A DNA stretch of 64,000 nt, from the NCBI RefSeq assembly GCF_016920785.2, contig NW_024609955.1, forward strand, positions 868,001-932,000, given 5' to 3'. Origin of the DNA: Ixodes scapularis (taxonomy: Eukaryota > Arthropoda > Arachnida > Ixodida > Ixodidae). The number at the start of each line of letters is the position of its first letter. The stretch's first letter is position 1. Of this stretch, positions 30,346 through 42,018 are shown piece after piece. The position numbers and the translations under genes were made by a program. The notes under the pieces were generated by a model that did not search any database, was not told the DNA's origin, and was given only the letters and a program-made list of their open reading frames with translations.

Positions 30346-31600
30346 TAAACCCGTCTTTTTTTTTTCTTTTTGACACCTTCAATAGTCGTTTGAAGCAAAC
30401 ATCAAAGTTTGTTGTGCAACACGAAAATCATGCAACTATCTCAAGGTCTTGTTATTTTAGTTTTATACTAGATCCCAAAGAAAAACATGACGTATCTACA
30501 TCTTTTGGCTAAATTTTATATTTTCGTGTTCTTTCTACCGAGAAATGCTATCACATATTTTCCGATGATTCAATAAGTGTGCGCGTTTTTGCAAAGCACA
30601 GCTAGCATCTGGACTTTGCTTTTCGGGACCTGCTCCTATGGCTCAGGCAAAGAGTACATTTTGTGTTCTGTTACAAGCTCATACCGCAACTCCGAAAGAA
30701 GGCAGTTGAGCCCGAAGTACGGTTATTCAACAAGGCACTGCCACGTGCAATAGAGTGCACAAAGGAGCGGATCTTGGTCGTCTTGAATGTGGACGTAAGT
30801 TTGTATCTTTCTGAGTTGCCCTTTCCCATAAAATCGCTCGTCTCTTGCAAACGCAAGGTCCTTAGATGTTCTAAGAAGCTAATTAGAAGAGGACAACTAT
30901 CATATGGCATACTAACTCTATCATATGACCTACCATAACACTATTGAGAGGAGTTTACGCGTAATTTTGTTCAGTCTAACGAAATTACTCCTACTTTTTG
31001 ACGCATTACATTCTAGAGCATAGCGGCATTGATTTTCGCAAATGGGAAAGTACATTTGCACGAGCCAGGAGAAGCAGGAAAAATATTTTGACAATCTTAG
31101 TGACTTATTTGGGTCCTAAACATTCGTATTATTACAGCGCTGAAAATAAAAGCCACGAACACAAGAGCTTTCGTTCTGCCTCGGACAGCGCGCACCTCGA
31201 TAGAAATTTAATGGGACCCGGAATAGGGGTAGTCACACATCGTTCTCCCTTTCTATTTTTCCTTTATTAGACCTAATACAGATGTTTTTTAACAACAGCA
31301 ACAAACAAGTATGTTATGCCGGTCTACCTGCCGGCTACCATGAAAGTGTCCCCTCCTCACTCGCTTATCCCCCAATGTACTGCCTTTTATTTCGCCTATT
31401 GTAGGGACAAAGGCTGGCGCGTGCGCTAAAACCGGAAGCCGTGACTAATTTGCTTCCACGCGGTTTAAAGTTCCGTTGCAGCAATTTTAAGTTCGAATTT
31501 CGGGCACTTTGCACAACCATACTGACACAAGTGTCACGCAAGTATCTCATGCGCAACGCCATGAGCTACAAGTTTAATTGTCGCTGCGTAATTACGTGAC
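30346..31600. other. Stretch without a recognised gene
   Basis: A frame at 30,663-30,938 (FCYKLIPQLRKKAVEPEVR) lacks a recognisable domain. Otherwise the sequence is AT-rich and featureless. Confidence 0.4.
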
Positions 31601-31606
31601 CCCACG

Positions 31607-31785
31607 CAACAAGGTCACGTGATCATGCGACCACCATAGGCGCGCTATTCGCAGTTTGGTCACGTGGTGGGCGGGATCCAACTGACCATGTTCACATGAC
31701 CCCCACGGGACATGGTCACGTGGTCATGTGACCACCAGAGGTGCGTTTTTTCCAGCGTGGTCACGTGGTGCACAGGATCCCACGG
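31607..31785. repeat. Two-unit degenerate repeat with GGTCACGTGRTC palindromes
   Basis: The unit ACA(A/T)GGTCACGTGRTCATG followed by YGACCACCATAGGYGCG and GGTCACGTGGTG...GGATCC occurs at about 31,607-31,680 and 31,711-31,782. E-box CACGTG cores recur as in the 6,916-7,726 block, but the surrounding sequence differs. Confidence 0.65.
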
Positions 31786-32064
31786 ACAATGGCCCACCGA
31801 TCACTTATTAGAGCACGACGAGCACGAATACTCAAGGTCTGTGGAGGGTTGCCACACGCTTTCCGCCCATAATGAACTTCAAGTATTCATTCAGAAAGTA
31901 TTCGGTGAAAGTAGCAAAATCGTTGCATGGCCCATCTAATGAAACAGCATTAACCATGATCATAATAAGCCGTTCAATCTTGCGGTACTCTGAGTTGAAT
32001 AGGCCTGCTCTGTCCAAATACATCCACTACGTGTCTCTTCGTTTTCAGCACAAATTTCTCGACC

Positions 32065-34053
32065 CAGGGCCGGCCTTAGAGCAGCAAGCGCCCTGGGCAA
32101 ACTGCAGGCGTGGCGCCCCCCCCCCCCCCCTTACACACACGTATACTATTCTCGCACGAAACATCATGTTGTAAGCAAACATGCCACAGTGACCCAGCGC
32201 GAATGGTCGCGATTTTGTCGTTGTCAGTCGAAAACCGCGTCCTAAAAACGAACGACGTCCGCGAGCATTGTGAGCTTTGTCGGCACCGTGTTCAAAGTTC
32301 AAGAATCATTTATTTCTTAGATTAACCAAACTTCAGCTGTGGGTCTCCCATAGCAAGCTAACGTCTAAGGGACAGAGAAAACAAAAGCACAAGTTAACCA
32401 TGTCAAATGCCGTAGAAGGCAACCTTCCGAGCCTTCAACAACGCAAATTGGGCTACGTCTTGCGACATATCCAGGCTAGACGCTATCTTGTTTTCAATGG
32501 ACGAAATTGCCAATGACGATATCCTGTCATCTGCCATGGTTGATCTTAGGTATGTCTTAATAAGCTTTAATTTTAGAAACTCCTCTCAGCGGTGGCCATT
32601 GACATTGGCAAAGGGAGGAGGATTCTCAATGACACCCACGTATGAGGGAATTTGTTACATAGATGGTTGTCCAGAATGAACTGGAGGACGTCCTGGCGAG
32701 CACTGCATCCAGTGGGCAGCAGGCTGCATAGTTAGATCAGCTCCTCGCAGAGATCTGTACCGTCGATGTCTGCACTTTCTAGGTGTCCCAGACTCTGAGT
32801 GCATGCATGGTCAAGGCATTGGCAAAGTTTAAGACATTCCGCTTTGTCGGGAAGTCGGGTGAGGCCCTAAAGGAACCCCCAGAAGCTCACGTGCTGCTCC
32901 ATCCGTGTGAAGCGTTCTTCAATCGACATCTCACGGTGTGAATCATCTCGTAGAAGAACTCTCGCTTGAATTTTGTCTCGACATCATCAACCTCGTCCTG
33001 GCACTCATAACAGAACTGGCGCTTTTTCCGCCGCAGTCGAGGGGCCGGTTTCGTCGCACTGTCAATACCCATGCTCTCGGGAAGACCGTTCGCAGTTGCC
33101 AGTTGCAGTACCCGACATCGCGATAATTGTCGATGCAATCGCTGCATGCTTTCATCAGCTGGGTGGTTGCTACGATGTCCTTCGTTTTGCATTGCATGTT
33201 CTCGCTTACAACATTAACTTGTAAAAAGAATGTCGTACCACACAACAATGTAAACGAGAAACTGAACTGCAAGAGTTAGAGCTTCATGTCGGACACCAGG
33301 TTTGCCTGCAGTGATGCGGTCATTCTTGCGCAACATTATAAATTTATGTTTTTCGCGGTTTTCGGGATTTTTGTGGCGAGTTTCTGAATTTTGAAATGGC
33401 AACACTGATCGGCATTGGAAGTCCGTAGTCGTCGCTGGTCGCTTACACACAAAAAAAAGAAAGAGAGACCTACTGAGCGAAGTCATTCTTCGGCTCAGAA
33501 TAACTTGGCAAAGGGTGAAGCCTACGTTTTCTGCGAGCCAATCAGAGACTCTGAGCGAAGCACGTGATAACTAACAGCAAAACTCCGTTCCAATACTATT
33601 TTGTCCCGTGACTCGCTCCGACACACTGATTTTCTCGCCGATGGGTTTGGCGCCACCGTTTAGTAAGTTGCGCTAAGAGTGCGGCATGCTGGCTCCATCG
33701 CTTTTTGCCAGTCAGGTTTTGCTCCGCTCGTAATTTGAGAGCTGTGCGGAGGTGACCGCTTGCCCAGTCGTTCATGACTCATTCAATGACGCTTTGATTC
33801 TCACCGGGGGGAGAGGTTCTCTATAGTAAAACAACATTCACAGGTGGCTGCGGGTTGATGGACGCCAATTATAACTAGAACTTAGTCGTTGGTTTTGCGG
33901 CCGAAATGCCAAACGGCGATGCGGTCGTTTTTTGTTTTTGATTTTATCCCCTCGAGGTTTGAGCCCTGCATGACCTGGCGGCCCTTTCGGCGCCCCTCTA
34001 TGAATGGCGCCCGGTGCAACTGCATAGGTCGCCCACTCCAAATGCCGGCCCTG
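32065..34053 (-). mobile_element. Defective autonomous-type hAT element
   Basis: The ends are CAGGGCCGGCCTTAG and, inverted, CAGGGCCGGCATTTG. Flanking octamers are TCTCGACC (32,057-32,064) and CCTCGACC (34,054-34,061), a 7/8 target duplication. Inside, on the minus strand, lies a decayed transposase with DUF4371 and hAT dimerisation blocks. A 1,989-bp length with many stops shows an old, shortened copy. Confidence 0.8.
32395..33272 (-). pseudogene. hAT transposase of ZMYM/DUF4371 type, decayed
   Basis: From the right: VSENMQCKTKDIVATTQLMK and ACSDCIDNYRD (DUF4371-like), then RRKKRQFCYECQDEVDDVET and KFKREFFYEMIHTVRCRLK, where family members have an RNase-H-fold segment. After stops and frameshifts, NKFPHTWVSLRILLPLPMS, MATAERSF and KLKLIKTYLRSTMADDRIS, SLAISSIENKIASSLD form the C-terminal hAT dimerisation domain. 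The TAERSFS-LKLIKTYLRSTM block is highly characteristic. At least three frame changes make it non-functional. A hAT transposase would cut out and reinsert the element with 8-bp duplications, matching the flanks seen. Confidence 0.85.
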
Positions 34054-34061
34054 CCTCGACC

Positions 34062-34978
34062 GAGAGAAAAAAGACGAAAAAAGGCCTGCTGGCGGCGGAC
34101 AAGTATCACGTATCGGGTGGCCCCAGTACAGCGACCTTGGCTGGTATCCTGGTGGGCGCCGTGAACGTCGCTTTTGGGCTATGGATGACGAAGCGGCCTG
34201 GCGTTGATTGACGCCCATGGATTCACAGTTGCAAAAGTTATGGGGCTAAAGCCACACGACTGGAGTTTGCCGAAATTTCCGAAAATGAAAATGTAGGCCT
34301 CAGTGAAGTCTGCTGGCTGGTCGAGATTTTTAATTTTTAAGTATTGTTCAGGTTCTTTTTATATTTTTCCGGCACACGCAATCACAAATATTCGCCACTC
34401 GCTACCTTTTTTCTTTCCTCGCACAACTTCCTGCGCGTCTACTTTTCCTAGAGTAGAGGATCAATCTCTGTAATCTGCGGGGGAAGCTCGGCGAATGGCG
34501 AATCCGAATTATTGTTTCGCTCTAAAAACGATGTCTTTATGACGGACAGACAACAGTCGTGTCATGCCTCTGAGTGTCCCCTCGGCGACTATTTTTCAGT
34601 CTAGACACATCAATGGCTTCGCCATTCGCCGAGCATCCTCCGTAGCTTACAGAACTGGCTCTCGAATTGCTTTGGGGAAACACAGACACACGGGAACTTT
34701 TTTTACCGAGGTATACATTTTGGACTGGTGTCGCCCACTGTTTATTTGTTTCACCTTTATCTTTAAAATATTGAAAAGTGTCGACCAGTGCGTTTCCTCA
34801 ACAGTTGTGCACCAGCTTTCTGTATATGTACATACGCATGTCAGTAAAGATTTATGTAAATATTTCGTAATTATACTGCGTATTTTATGGTATGTTGAAC
34901 AAGAGGGCGGGTAAACCACTTTTCTCCTGTGTCGCCAGCAATATGACGGCAGGAGGTTCGCTTGAAACAAGCAAATAG
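34062..34978. other. Stretch without a recognised gene
   Basis: No motif or repeat is supported. A frame at 34,564-34,914 has no family resemblance. Confidence 0.4.
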
Positions 34979-35501
34979 CAAGGCTTCTACGTATCTCAAA
35001 TACTCTACTCAAGGTACTGTAATTAAGATACTTTTGTCGGTATTTTGGTATCTTGAAGATACATTCGATTGAGAGTAAATAGCACTCTATCTTAACTACA
35101 TTGCTTAGTATCTTCTACTCAGTATCTCAAATACCTTTTCCGGCGTACGAAGAAGTTTGTCCCCAAAGGGGAAGTACTAAGACTAAATGTTCTTTCTTTC
35201 TCCTTTGCACGTGTCTAGGGGGACAAATGAGGTGTACACTAGGAGGTCATCGAACGATATGCGTTTCAGCTAAGTTAATATAATCAAGATGCACCCATTT
35301 TTTTATTTAGTTGTAATAACTTCAGCTCGTCGCGCGCTTATAAAGTATCTTCGAAAGTAATTCAATTATTTTTCAAAGTATTTGCACTTTACTCAAAATA
35401 GTTTGGCGCAAAAGTAACTTGAATACTACTCTAAATACTTTCTCACTTGGGTATTTACTATCTTGTCTTAAATACTTTTGTCGAGTATCTTGAACAACAC
35501 T
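34979..35501. mobile_element. hAT-like MITE with AGTATCTT / AAATACTTT motif arrays
   Basis: Subterminal words such as GTATCTCAAATACTCTACTC (left) and AAATACTTTTGTCGAGTATC (right) recur many times in both orientations. The right end, inverted, is (C)AGTGTTGTTCAAGATACTC. GCAAATAG (34,971-34,978) and GCAAATCG (35,502-35,509) form a 7/8 duplication. The left end CAAGGCTTC is diverged. The architecture matches the ATCGATAGT and GTAATC elements, but the motif differs. Confidence 0.65.
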
Positions 35502-35509
35502 GCAAATCG

Positions 35510-36493
35510 TTGACACCTGCACCATTTGAAGTATAGATAAAATAATCGGTTCAGATCGCCTAGACGCTGCAAACGAAAACCGCCTTGGTGTCGAAGCGCG
35601 AGGCAGTTGATCGGATTTGGTCGGACACAGTGGGTCTAACGAATACTGGCAAGTGGGTTCCTAGCGGGTTCCGGGAGGGTTGATGAGGTGATGATTTCAG
35701 CAATCCACCAGCCGGATTTCGGTGCCACACGAATCATGACATGATAGTCAGCTCTATGTACGCGAAATCATTAAAACATCCACCAAGCAAAAAGTACAGT
35801 ACATTTCATTCACATCCTTCAGTCTTATCAACGAGAAGAATTTAGCACTATGATTGCGTCTCGTCCTGCGATGGTCGTCAGCCGACGCCACGGCCCGTTA
35901 GGTTCAATCGGGAGCCAGTCACGTAATGCATTACTTCGACGCGTGTATAAGAAAAGCACGCTAATGCACACGTGCCTATAACTGGTCTGTGATTGGACCT
36001 GGTGGGCCCTAACCTAGGTTGTAGATAGGGACTTTAACTTTCGGACAAATGCTATAAACTCCGTGAAACACTCGCCGGTGAAACTATCGCGAGTTCGGAT
36101 TTATCCGAACAACTCCGAATTCGACGGCTGTCAGTTGTAAAATCTTGAGCGGTCTTGACCTTTTCCAGGGATCCGAGGACAAGTTTTGCAACCGTTTTTC
36201 TTTTTTGTTTTTGTAAGCGTCAAAAGAAGCGTCTTTCTCTGCACATATTCCTTTGTTATCCTCGTGGGCAACAGGAATTCAATAATCAGTCAGACTTTCG
36301 AAGTATCCGCACGGAAAAGGCAGGACTCTGCCAAGGAATACAGATATTTTGAAGTAACTGACAGAGACATTATATTGCCTTTGAGGCTTTATCATACAAC
36401 TTGAAAGTTTAATGAAAGAAAGAAAAAAAAAAGAAAAAAAAGAACACCCGGTTTATAAATTAACTTCTGGAGGGAATTTGGTATCAAAAGGCT
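35510..36493. other. Stretch without a recognised gene
   Basis: Frames at 36,155-36,404 are Phe/Ser-rich and unconvincing. No repeats were resolved. Confidence 0.4.
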
Positions 36494-36659
36494 AGTTCGT
36501 TTCACATTATGGGCGAGCGAAGCCAACGCTACAAGCGCGAGCATGCTGCTTGTAACAGCGCCTGTGGTGCACGTACGCACGTGCGAAGCCGGCACGCTCG
36601 GAGCCTTGGGCTCGCGCTTCTAGCTTTGACTTCGCTCGCACATGACGTGAAACGAAGTA
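36494..36659. repeat. 50-bp-arm palindrome (possible MITE)
   Basis: AGTTCGTTTCACATTATGGG with CGAGCGAAGCCAACGC (36,494-36,543) is inverted at 36,610-36,659 (GCTCGCGCTTCTAGCTTTGA, CGTGAAACGAAGT). The spacer is ~66 bp. Arms match at roughly 80-85%. Confidence 0.7.
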
Positions 36660-37464
36660 TATACACCGACACGCGGCTCCGACGCCGTCCCTCTGCGGTG
36701 GCGCTGCCTTGAGTACGGCGCACCACGCAGAGGCGGCTTCTCTTCAAAAACGAGACGCTGCGATTCCGCAGTGCCCACACCCGGTGTGGGCAAAGCAAAA
36801 ACCGTGTTTGTAAACAGGGCGGTCTTCGCGCGCTCGTCTATAGCCAAAATTGCGGGCTCGCACCGAGAGATGCCAAAGCACGTATACTCTGCATAAACAA
36901 AAAAATAAAATAAATAAATAAAAAAAAAAAGGTCGGGCAGTGAAATCGCCGAGATGTCGCCACTCCGCACAAGCGAATGTGTACGAAGGCACCCTATTCA
37001 CGGTGGCGAGACAAAAAAGAAAAAGAAAAAACGCCTGCTCCCCGCAAAATCAACCCGCAAAAGCCTGCCGGGTAAACGCGGGCGCAGACACCTGCAGGTC
37101 TTCCACGCGCGCGGACGGGTCTCCCCCTCTTTTAAAAAAAAACACGTTCCAGTTAAGTAAAAACAACACTGTATATTAGGTACTTTAAAAATAAATACAT
37201 TATCGAATACATATATGACAAACTACCGGCATATACCTTCGTTACTTCATCACAACTAGCCACCAGCACTGCACAACAAAGTATTTTTACACAATTTTTC
37301 ACGACACTGATTGTTTCTTATAGTATTTCATAGACAATTTGTAAGGATTGGCGACCGGGCAGTTTTTCATGACTTGAGAACATATCTTCCAATAGTCCTG
37401 ATCCCCACACGTTCTGCTCCTCGGAAGACTTCGTAGAAGGTTGAGCACTTTCGTGTAGTTCGTT
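36660..37464. other. Stretch without a recognised gene
   Basis: A small CACACCCGGTGTGGG palindrome lies at 36,776. Overlapping frames on both strands have no family resemblance. Confidence 0.4.
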
Positions 37465-37466
37465 CT

Positions 37467-38136
37467 AGAGCACTATATAGCTCCTTCGGAGCAGAGTAGC
37501 GCAATCTAGAACGCCGTCTCTCGGCGACTAGCGGCGAACGCCCGGAGGTTCCAACTGCGGTCAGAAATGCATGGAGAACGTGAGAAAATCGTTGTTTCTT
37601 CAGTTTTGTGGGGATGTGCGGAATGGAAATCATTTTTGACATAATAATGAAACATTTTAGAATAATATGCGATAAGTTTTGTCCCATACAAGGACGTAAC
37701 TTTTTTTAAAAAATTGCCTGAGCGGCATCATGCAGCAGACGACACGGCGACGTCACACCATTCACGTGACCCGCTCCGGCCAACCCGAAAAGCCCATCTC
37801 CGCTGCGAGCAAAAATCGTCTGCTTCAAACGCCATAGCCTTGGAAATTGCCTTCTCAAAATTTGCACACGCATCCGATATTATTAAAATTTTGATAAAGT
37901 GTTTAGTGCTTTACTAACTTGACGACAGACTAGTTTTGAAAAGTGTGAACTCGCCGTTCATTTTTTAATCAGCCGTGTTGTATCGATCTCCATGTATTCT
38001 CCCATAGGGCGGGCCGCCTCTTGGAACCCTGAGTACCACGTGACTCGCGCCGAGCCGCTCTGTCGGCCATCTTGTCGGCAAAACACGAGGTTAAAGGATT
38101 GCGCTACTCTGCTCCGTAGGAGCTATATAGTGCTCT
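37467..38136. mobile_element. MULE-like nonautonomous element
   Basis: AGAGCACTATATAGCTCC then TTCGGAGCAGAGTAGCGCAA at the left is inverted at the right (38,097-38,136) with one or two mismatches. AGTTCGTTCT stands on both sides (37,457-37,466 and 38,137-38,146), allowing a duplication of up to 10 bp. Palindromic CTAG at the edge makes the exact border ambiguous. Duplications of 9-10 bp fit Mutator-like elements. No transposase is present. Confidence 0.7.
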
Positions 38137-38146
38137 AGTTCGTTCT

Positions 38147-38998
38147 AAAGCCCCTTGATAAAAGCGTTTTTTACAAGTACCGCCAACCATTGTTGTGGAA
38201 GCGCGCGAGACACGTGCCATGAGCGGGTGCTCCGCCGCCATTCGCTTCCAAGGCCCGCTCATTTCAGTGCTGCGCCGCCATTTGCTTCCAAGGGCCGCTC
38301 GAGACATGGGCCACGTGCACTCGCGCATTTGACGCTACTTGCATAACAAGCGCAAACACATCGAGGGGCTTTAGTTCGTTCCACACTGCAGCAGAATCGT
38401 TCAATCTAAAAAATAAAAACAGAGAAAAACACCATGAACGGTTATAGGGTCTAGTCACGTGCTGAGTCATCGCCCACAAACATGACCACCAAACGATAAA
38501 GCAAAACTGATTCGGGAGAGTTGTGAAAATTGAAAGACAAAGCAAACTCGCCAATGGGATAACTGCTTTTGCCTTCGGTGGCCATACTTCTGTGTTGTGA
38601 CTCGGCATCAAAAGGCAGTCTGACGTCATATAAATACTTGTAACCTCCTTGCCTACTAGCCCCGAGAACGAACGCAAGCGTCGCTGTTGTTCGAGGCGTT
38701 CGAGATCGTTTCATAGGTCACAAGGAAAGGGTACAGAGAGTTTAATCGCAAAAGATTACAATAGCACGAATAGAAATATAAAAAATGGCGCTAAACATAA
38801 AGCAAAAAGTTACGGTGAAGTTATCAGCGGCCAATCACCAACCGTCCGCAACGTGAGTACTAAAGGTGTCGCGAACCAGCCGACGTACGAGTTCGACCAG
38901 GTTCGAGCTTCTCGAACCTTTCCCGCAAAGTCCGACAACGTGCGTACTTGGGCACACGTACGCCCAAGTATGCATGCGCCCACTCAAACACGCACGAA
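38147..38998. other. Stretch without a recognised gene
   Basis: A local near-duplication GCCGCCATTCGCTTCCAAGG / GCCGCCATTTGCTTCCAAGG lies at 38,234 and 38,275. Nothing coding is supported. Confidence 0.45.
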
Positions 38999-39360
38999 TT
39001 AGGCACTCATACGCATGCGCGAACACAGATACGCGGATGCACGCGCAGGCACGGATGCAAATTCACGTACACACGCACAAGCACACCCGCGCACACGTAC
39101 GCACGAATTACACACGCACGTGCACGCGCACACTCGCACAGGCACGCGCACTTATGAGCAGGCAAACGCCCACGCGTGCAAACACGCACGCAGATGCACG
39201 TATAACACGCACACAGAAACGCGGGTATATATACTCACGCGTAGGCATGAAAACACGCATGTGCACGGGGGGCACGCACATAAGCATCCTCGCTCATGCA
39301 GGCGCACACGCAAGCAGACACGGACGCGCAATTACGTTCGCAAGCGCGAGCACGCACATA
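38999..39360. repeat. CACACG/CGCACG-rich low-complexity tract
   Basis: Alternating Y-R runs of ACACGCACGCAC-type words fill this interval. All open frames here (38,866-39,441; 39,015-39,494) are His/Thr/Arg-rich low complexity and come from the repeat. Such alternating tracts can adopt Z-DNA. Confidence 0.8.
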
Positions 39361-39372
39361 ATAGGAAAACTA

Positions 39373-39497
39373 GACGAAACGTCACAAGGTGTATCGATGA
39401 AACAAACGCCGGCTATTTCCGATGGAACGATTTATCCTTGAAAAGGTGCAGCTTCGAAGAAACGAGCTGTCTAAAACGTCGTCTGACGAACTGACTG
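39373..39497. repeat. Solo right array of the CGTTTCGTCGACA foldback family
   Basis: GACGAAACGTCACAAGGTG, TATCGATGAAACAAACGCC and ACGTCGTCTGACGAACTGA align unit by unit with the right array at 4,088-4,218. No left array was found upstream; the CA/CG tract precedes it. Confidence 0.7.
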
Positions 39498-39499
39498 CA

Positions 39500-40270
39500 T
39501 GGCACCGCGTATATTCGGAATGTATAGTACATAAAACAGCGGTCACTAAAACAGGCACACAAAAAGCATAACTGTTTCCAGTGCTTCGTGAGAAATCGTC
39601 ACCCCAGTTGCCGAAACAAATCTTGCATTTTCACAGAGATACACATACAACAGAGAGGGATTCTAACCACGGTCATCTCACCATAAAAATAAACTACGCA
39701 TTGCCAAATGCTCTGTGTCCGCCCAAATGTAGCCTAGCGACAGAGACTAATGTATTTTCGTGGCGAGAAAAACATGCTTCGGATTTCTTTCGAACGCACT
39801 CTAAAGAAATGTATATTATATCTACGATCAAAATTGGCGCCCCTTTTAGAGGAAGAAATGTAGTACTTACCGTACCAGAAGGAGCGTCGTTCTTGTCCCT
39901 GTACGATCGCTTTGATCACGCACAGTCTGCAACGACGGTAACAAGCGGATAGCCTTCGGCATCGATCTCGCCAGATTCCTTCGTGCGCCTCGCTTCTTCC
40001 ACTCCGGCCTGTTGCATGGCTTCCCAAGCGGCATCTTCAACACCCCGAGTCAATTCGTTCTCGCAGCACTACGACACGATGACTCAACCTCACGATCCGT
40101 AGTTTCAGCAGAGGGTCGCTTACGTGCAAACTCTATTTGCGACTTCGAGACCTTTCGCTTGCCATATTTATACCTCTTTGGACCCATAGCTGCGAGGACG
40201 GCCTTTCTAGTTATGAAAACACGCACAGCTATCCGCCTGACACCCCACCCCGAGAAACAAAACCACTCTG
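39500..40270. other. Stretch without a recognised gene
   Basis: Frames at 39,581-39,952 and 39,734-40,027 show no family resemblance. Confidence 0.4.
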
Positions 40271-40442
40271 TCTGGACGGGTCTTGCCGCCTCTGGACCAC
40301 CACAAGCGCGTTACTGAAGAGCGCATGCGCGCGGAGTAATACAAAATCACAGCAGCGTGCGTGGCGAAATGGTGGCGCCCTCACGCGGCGCTCGTCGAAC
40401 TAGTCTTGACCGTCCAAACGAGGAAAACAAGCCACAACACCT

Positions 40443-41929
40443 TTTTTTCATTTCATTTATTTACTCTCAAGGCCGAAGCATTACAGAGAGGAGTGGTGAA
40501 GCAAAAAGAAAAAATAATAATAATACAACATGAACATAAACACAGCAGGGAGATTACAAAAAATGGTTGCAAATGGCGCTTTTGAAACGGTCGCTGTCGG
40601 TGATTGAAGCGATGGAGGCGGGGAGGTGGTTCCAGTCTGTGCAGGTTTTGGGAATGAACGAGTGGAAGTGCAAATTGGTGCGGCTGCTTGGGACGCCAAC
40701 CTTGAACTGATGGTCGCTGCGGGAAGAAATGTACGATGGTGGCAGAAAGAGAGAGTCACTGAGTAGAGAATTGAAATGATAAACCTTGTGAAAGAGACAA
40801 AGACGAGATAGTTTACGACGCAATGAAAGATCGGGTAAGTTAAGATTAGATTTCATGGAAGTGACACTGGCAGTTCGAAAGTAATTTGAGAAGATGAAAC
40901 GCGCGGAACGGTTTTGAATGGCTTCTATTTGAAGAATAATGGAGTTAATATGAGAGTCCCAGATTGATGATGCATATTCAAGCTTTGACCTCACTAAAGT
41001 TTTATAAAGTATGAGTTTCAAGTTAGTTGGGGATAAAGAAAAATTACGCCGTAGATACCCAAGTGCGCGATTAGCATTACTAGTGATGTAGTTGACGTGA
41101 TCTTGCCATGAAAGGTTAGCAGAAATGATAATGCCAAGATATTTGAAGGACGAAACTTGCGTTAGGCGAACACGGTTAAGTAAGTAGTCACATGGTAGGA
41201 TGTAATTTGAATGACGTGCAATTCTCATTGACTTACATTTAGCAGGGTTAAGTTTCATTAGCCAGGTGTCACACCAAAATGAAATGTTATCGAGGTCAGA
41301 CTGAAGAGCATGATGATCAGCAGGTTCCAGAATTTTGCGATAAACAACACAGTCGTCAGCAAAAAGTTTTATAGATGAAGAAATGCAGCTAGGTAAGTCG
41401 TTAATATAAATAAGAAAAAGCAAGGGCCCTAGCACTGACCCCTGCGGGACACCGGACGTTACAGGACAGTGAGGGGAGTTATGGTCATTGGCGGTTACAT
41501 ATTGCGTGCGATTAGACAAGAAGCATTCTATCCATTTAAAAATATTAGGGTCCATGTTAAGTTTACTTAATTTATACAGGAGCAGACTATGACAGACACT
41601 ATCGAATGCTTTAGAGAAGTCGATGAAAATGCAGTCAACAGTGATTAAGTGATCTGCAGCAGAGAATAAGTCGTTAGTAAAGGCGAGTAGTTGAGTTTCA
41701 CATGAGTAATTTTTTCTGAAGCCGTGTTGATGCATACTAAAAAAAGAATTAGTTTCGAGGAAGGACACCATATGACAGTATATGACATGTTCCATGAGTT
41801 TGCACGGTATACTGGTTAATGAAATGGGTCTATAATTATTTGGACAATGAGTGTTACCTGATTTGTGCAGAGGAACCACCTTTCCCACCTTCCAGTCGTT
41901 CGGGAGCGTACAGGATTCTAATGATTGTG
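40443..41929 (-). mobile_element. 5'-truncated L2/CR1-like LINE
   Basis: The minus-strand element starts inside the RT domain near 41,929. It ends at 40,443 with a short 3' region finishing GTAAATAAATGAAATGAA plus an A-run. The empty site survives at 43,753-43,757 in the second duplication copy, which fixes the borders to within a few bases. The coding part is uninterrupted, so the insertion is fairly young. Confidence 0.9.
40554..41929 (-). CDS. L2/CR1-like LINE reverse transcriptase (N-terminally truncated)
   Basis: One open frame of about 458 residues begins at the truncation point (SLESCTLPNDWKVGKVVPLH) and ends at a stop just below 40,554. RT motifs in order: NYRPISLTSIPCKLMEHVIY, QHGFRKNYSCETQLL, motif A CIFIDFSKAFDSVCHSLL, motif B SGVPQGSVLGPLLFLIYIND, motif C KLFADDCVVYR and SSFKYLGIIISANLSW. 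A thumb with KTLVRSKLEYASSIWDSHIN and the family's C-terminal DLSLRRKLSRLCLFHK and TDWNHLPASIASI follow. Catalytic aspartates are intact. The endonuclease half is missing, so this copy cannot mobilise itself. Confidence 0.92.
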
Positions 41930-42018
41930 CAGTTTTTCGATGTAGTTAAAGAACGGATGTACTTACAGCTATAATTTTAATATAATTGAATTCCGTGTTA
42001 AATTCCGCAGATATCCCA

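Larger units (their letters stand above)
40271..42018. repeat. Segmental duplication copy 1 (interrupted by a LINE)
   Basis: Block A (40,271-40,442, from TCTGGACGGGTCTTGCCGCC) and block B (41,930-42,018, from CAGTTTTTCGATGTAGTT to ATATCCCA) also occur at 43,574-43,753 and 43,757-43,848. In copy 1 they are separated by the LINE at 40,443-41,929. The two copies differ at only a few positions (for example AATCACAGC against AATCAGAGC). Confidence 0.85.

Noticed and set aside
33299..33407. Mini hAT element (CAGGTTTGCC or CAGTGATGC to GGCAACACTG)
   Set aside because: Terminal strings look right, but none of the possible borders gives matching octamers.
38866..39494. 191- and 159-codon His/Thr/Arg-rich frames
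   Set aside because: They come from a CA/CG low-complexity tract with no domain structure.
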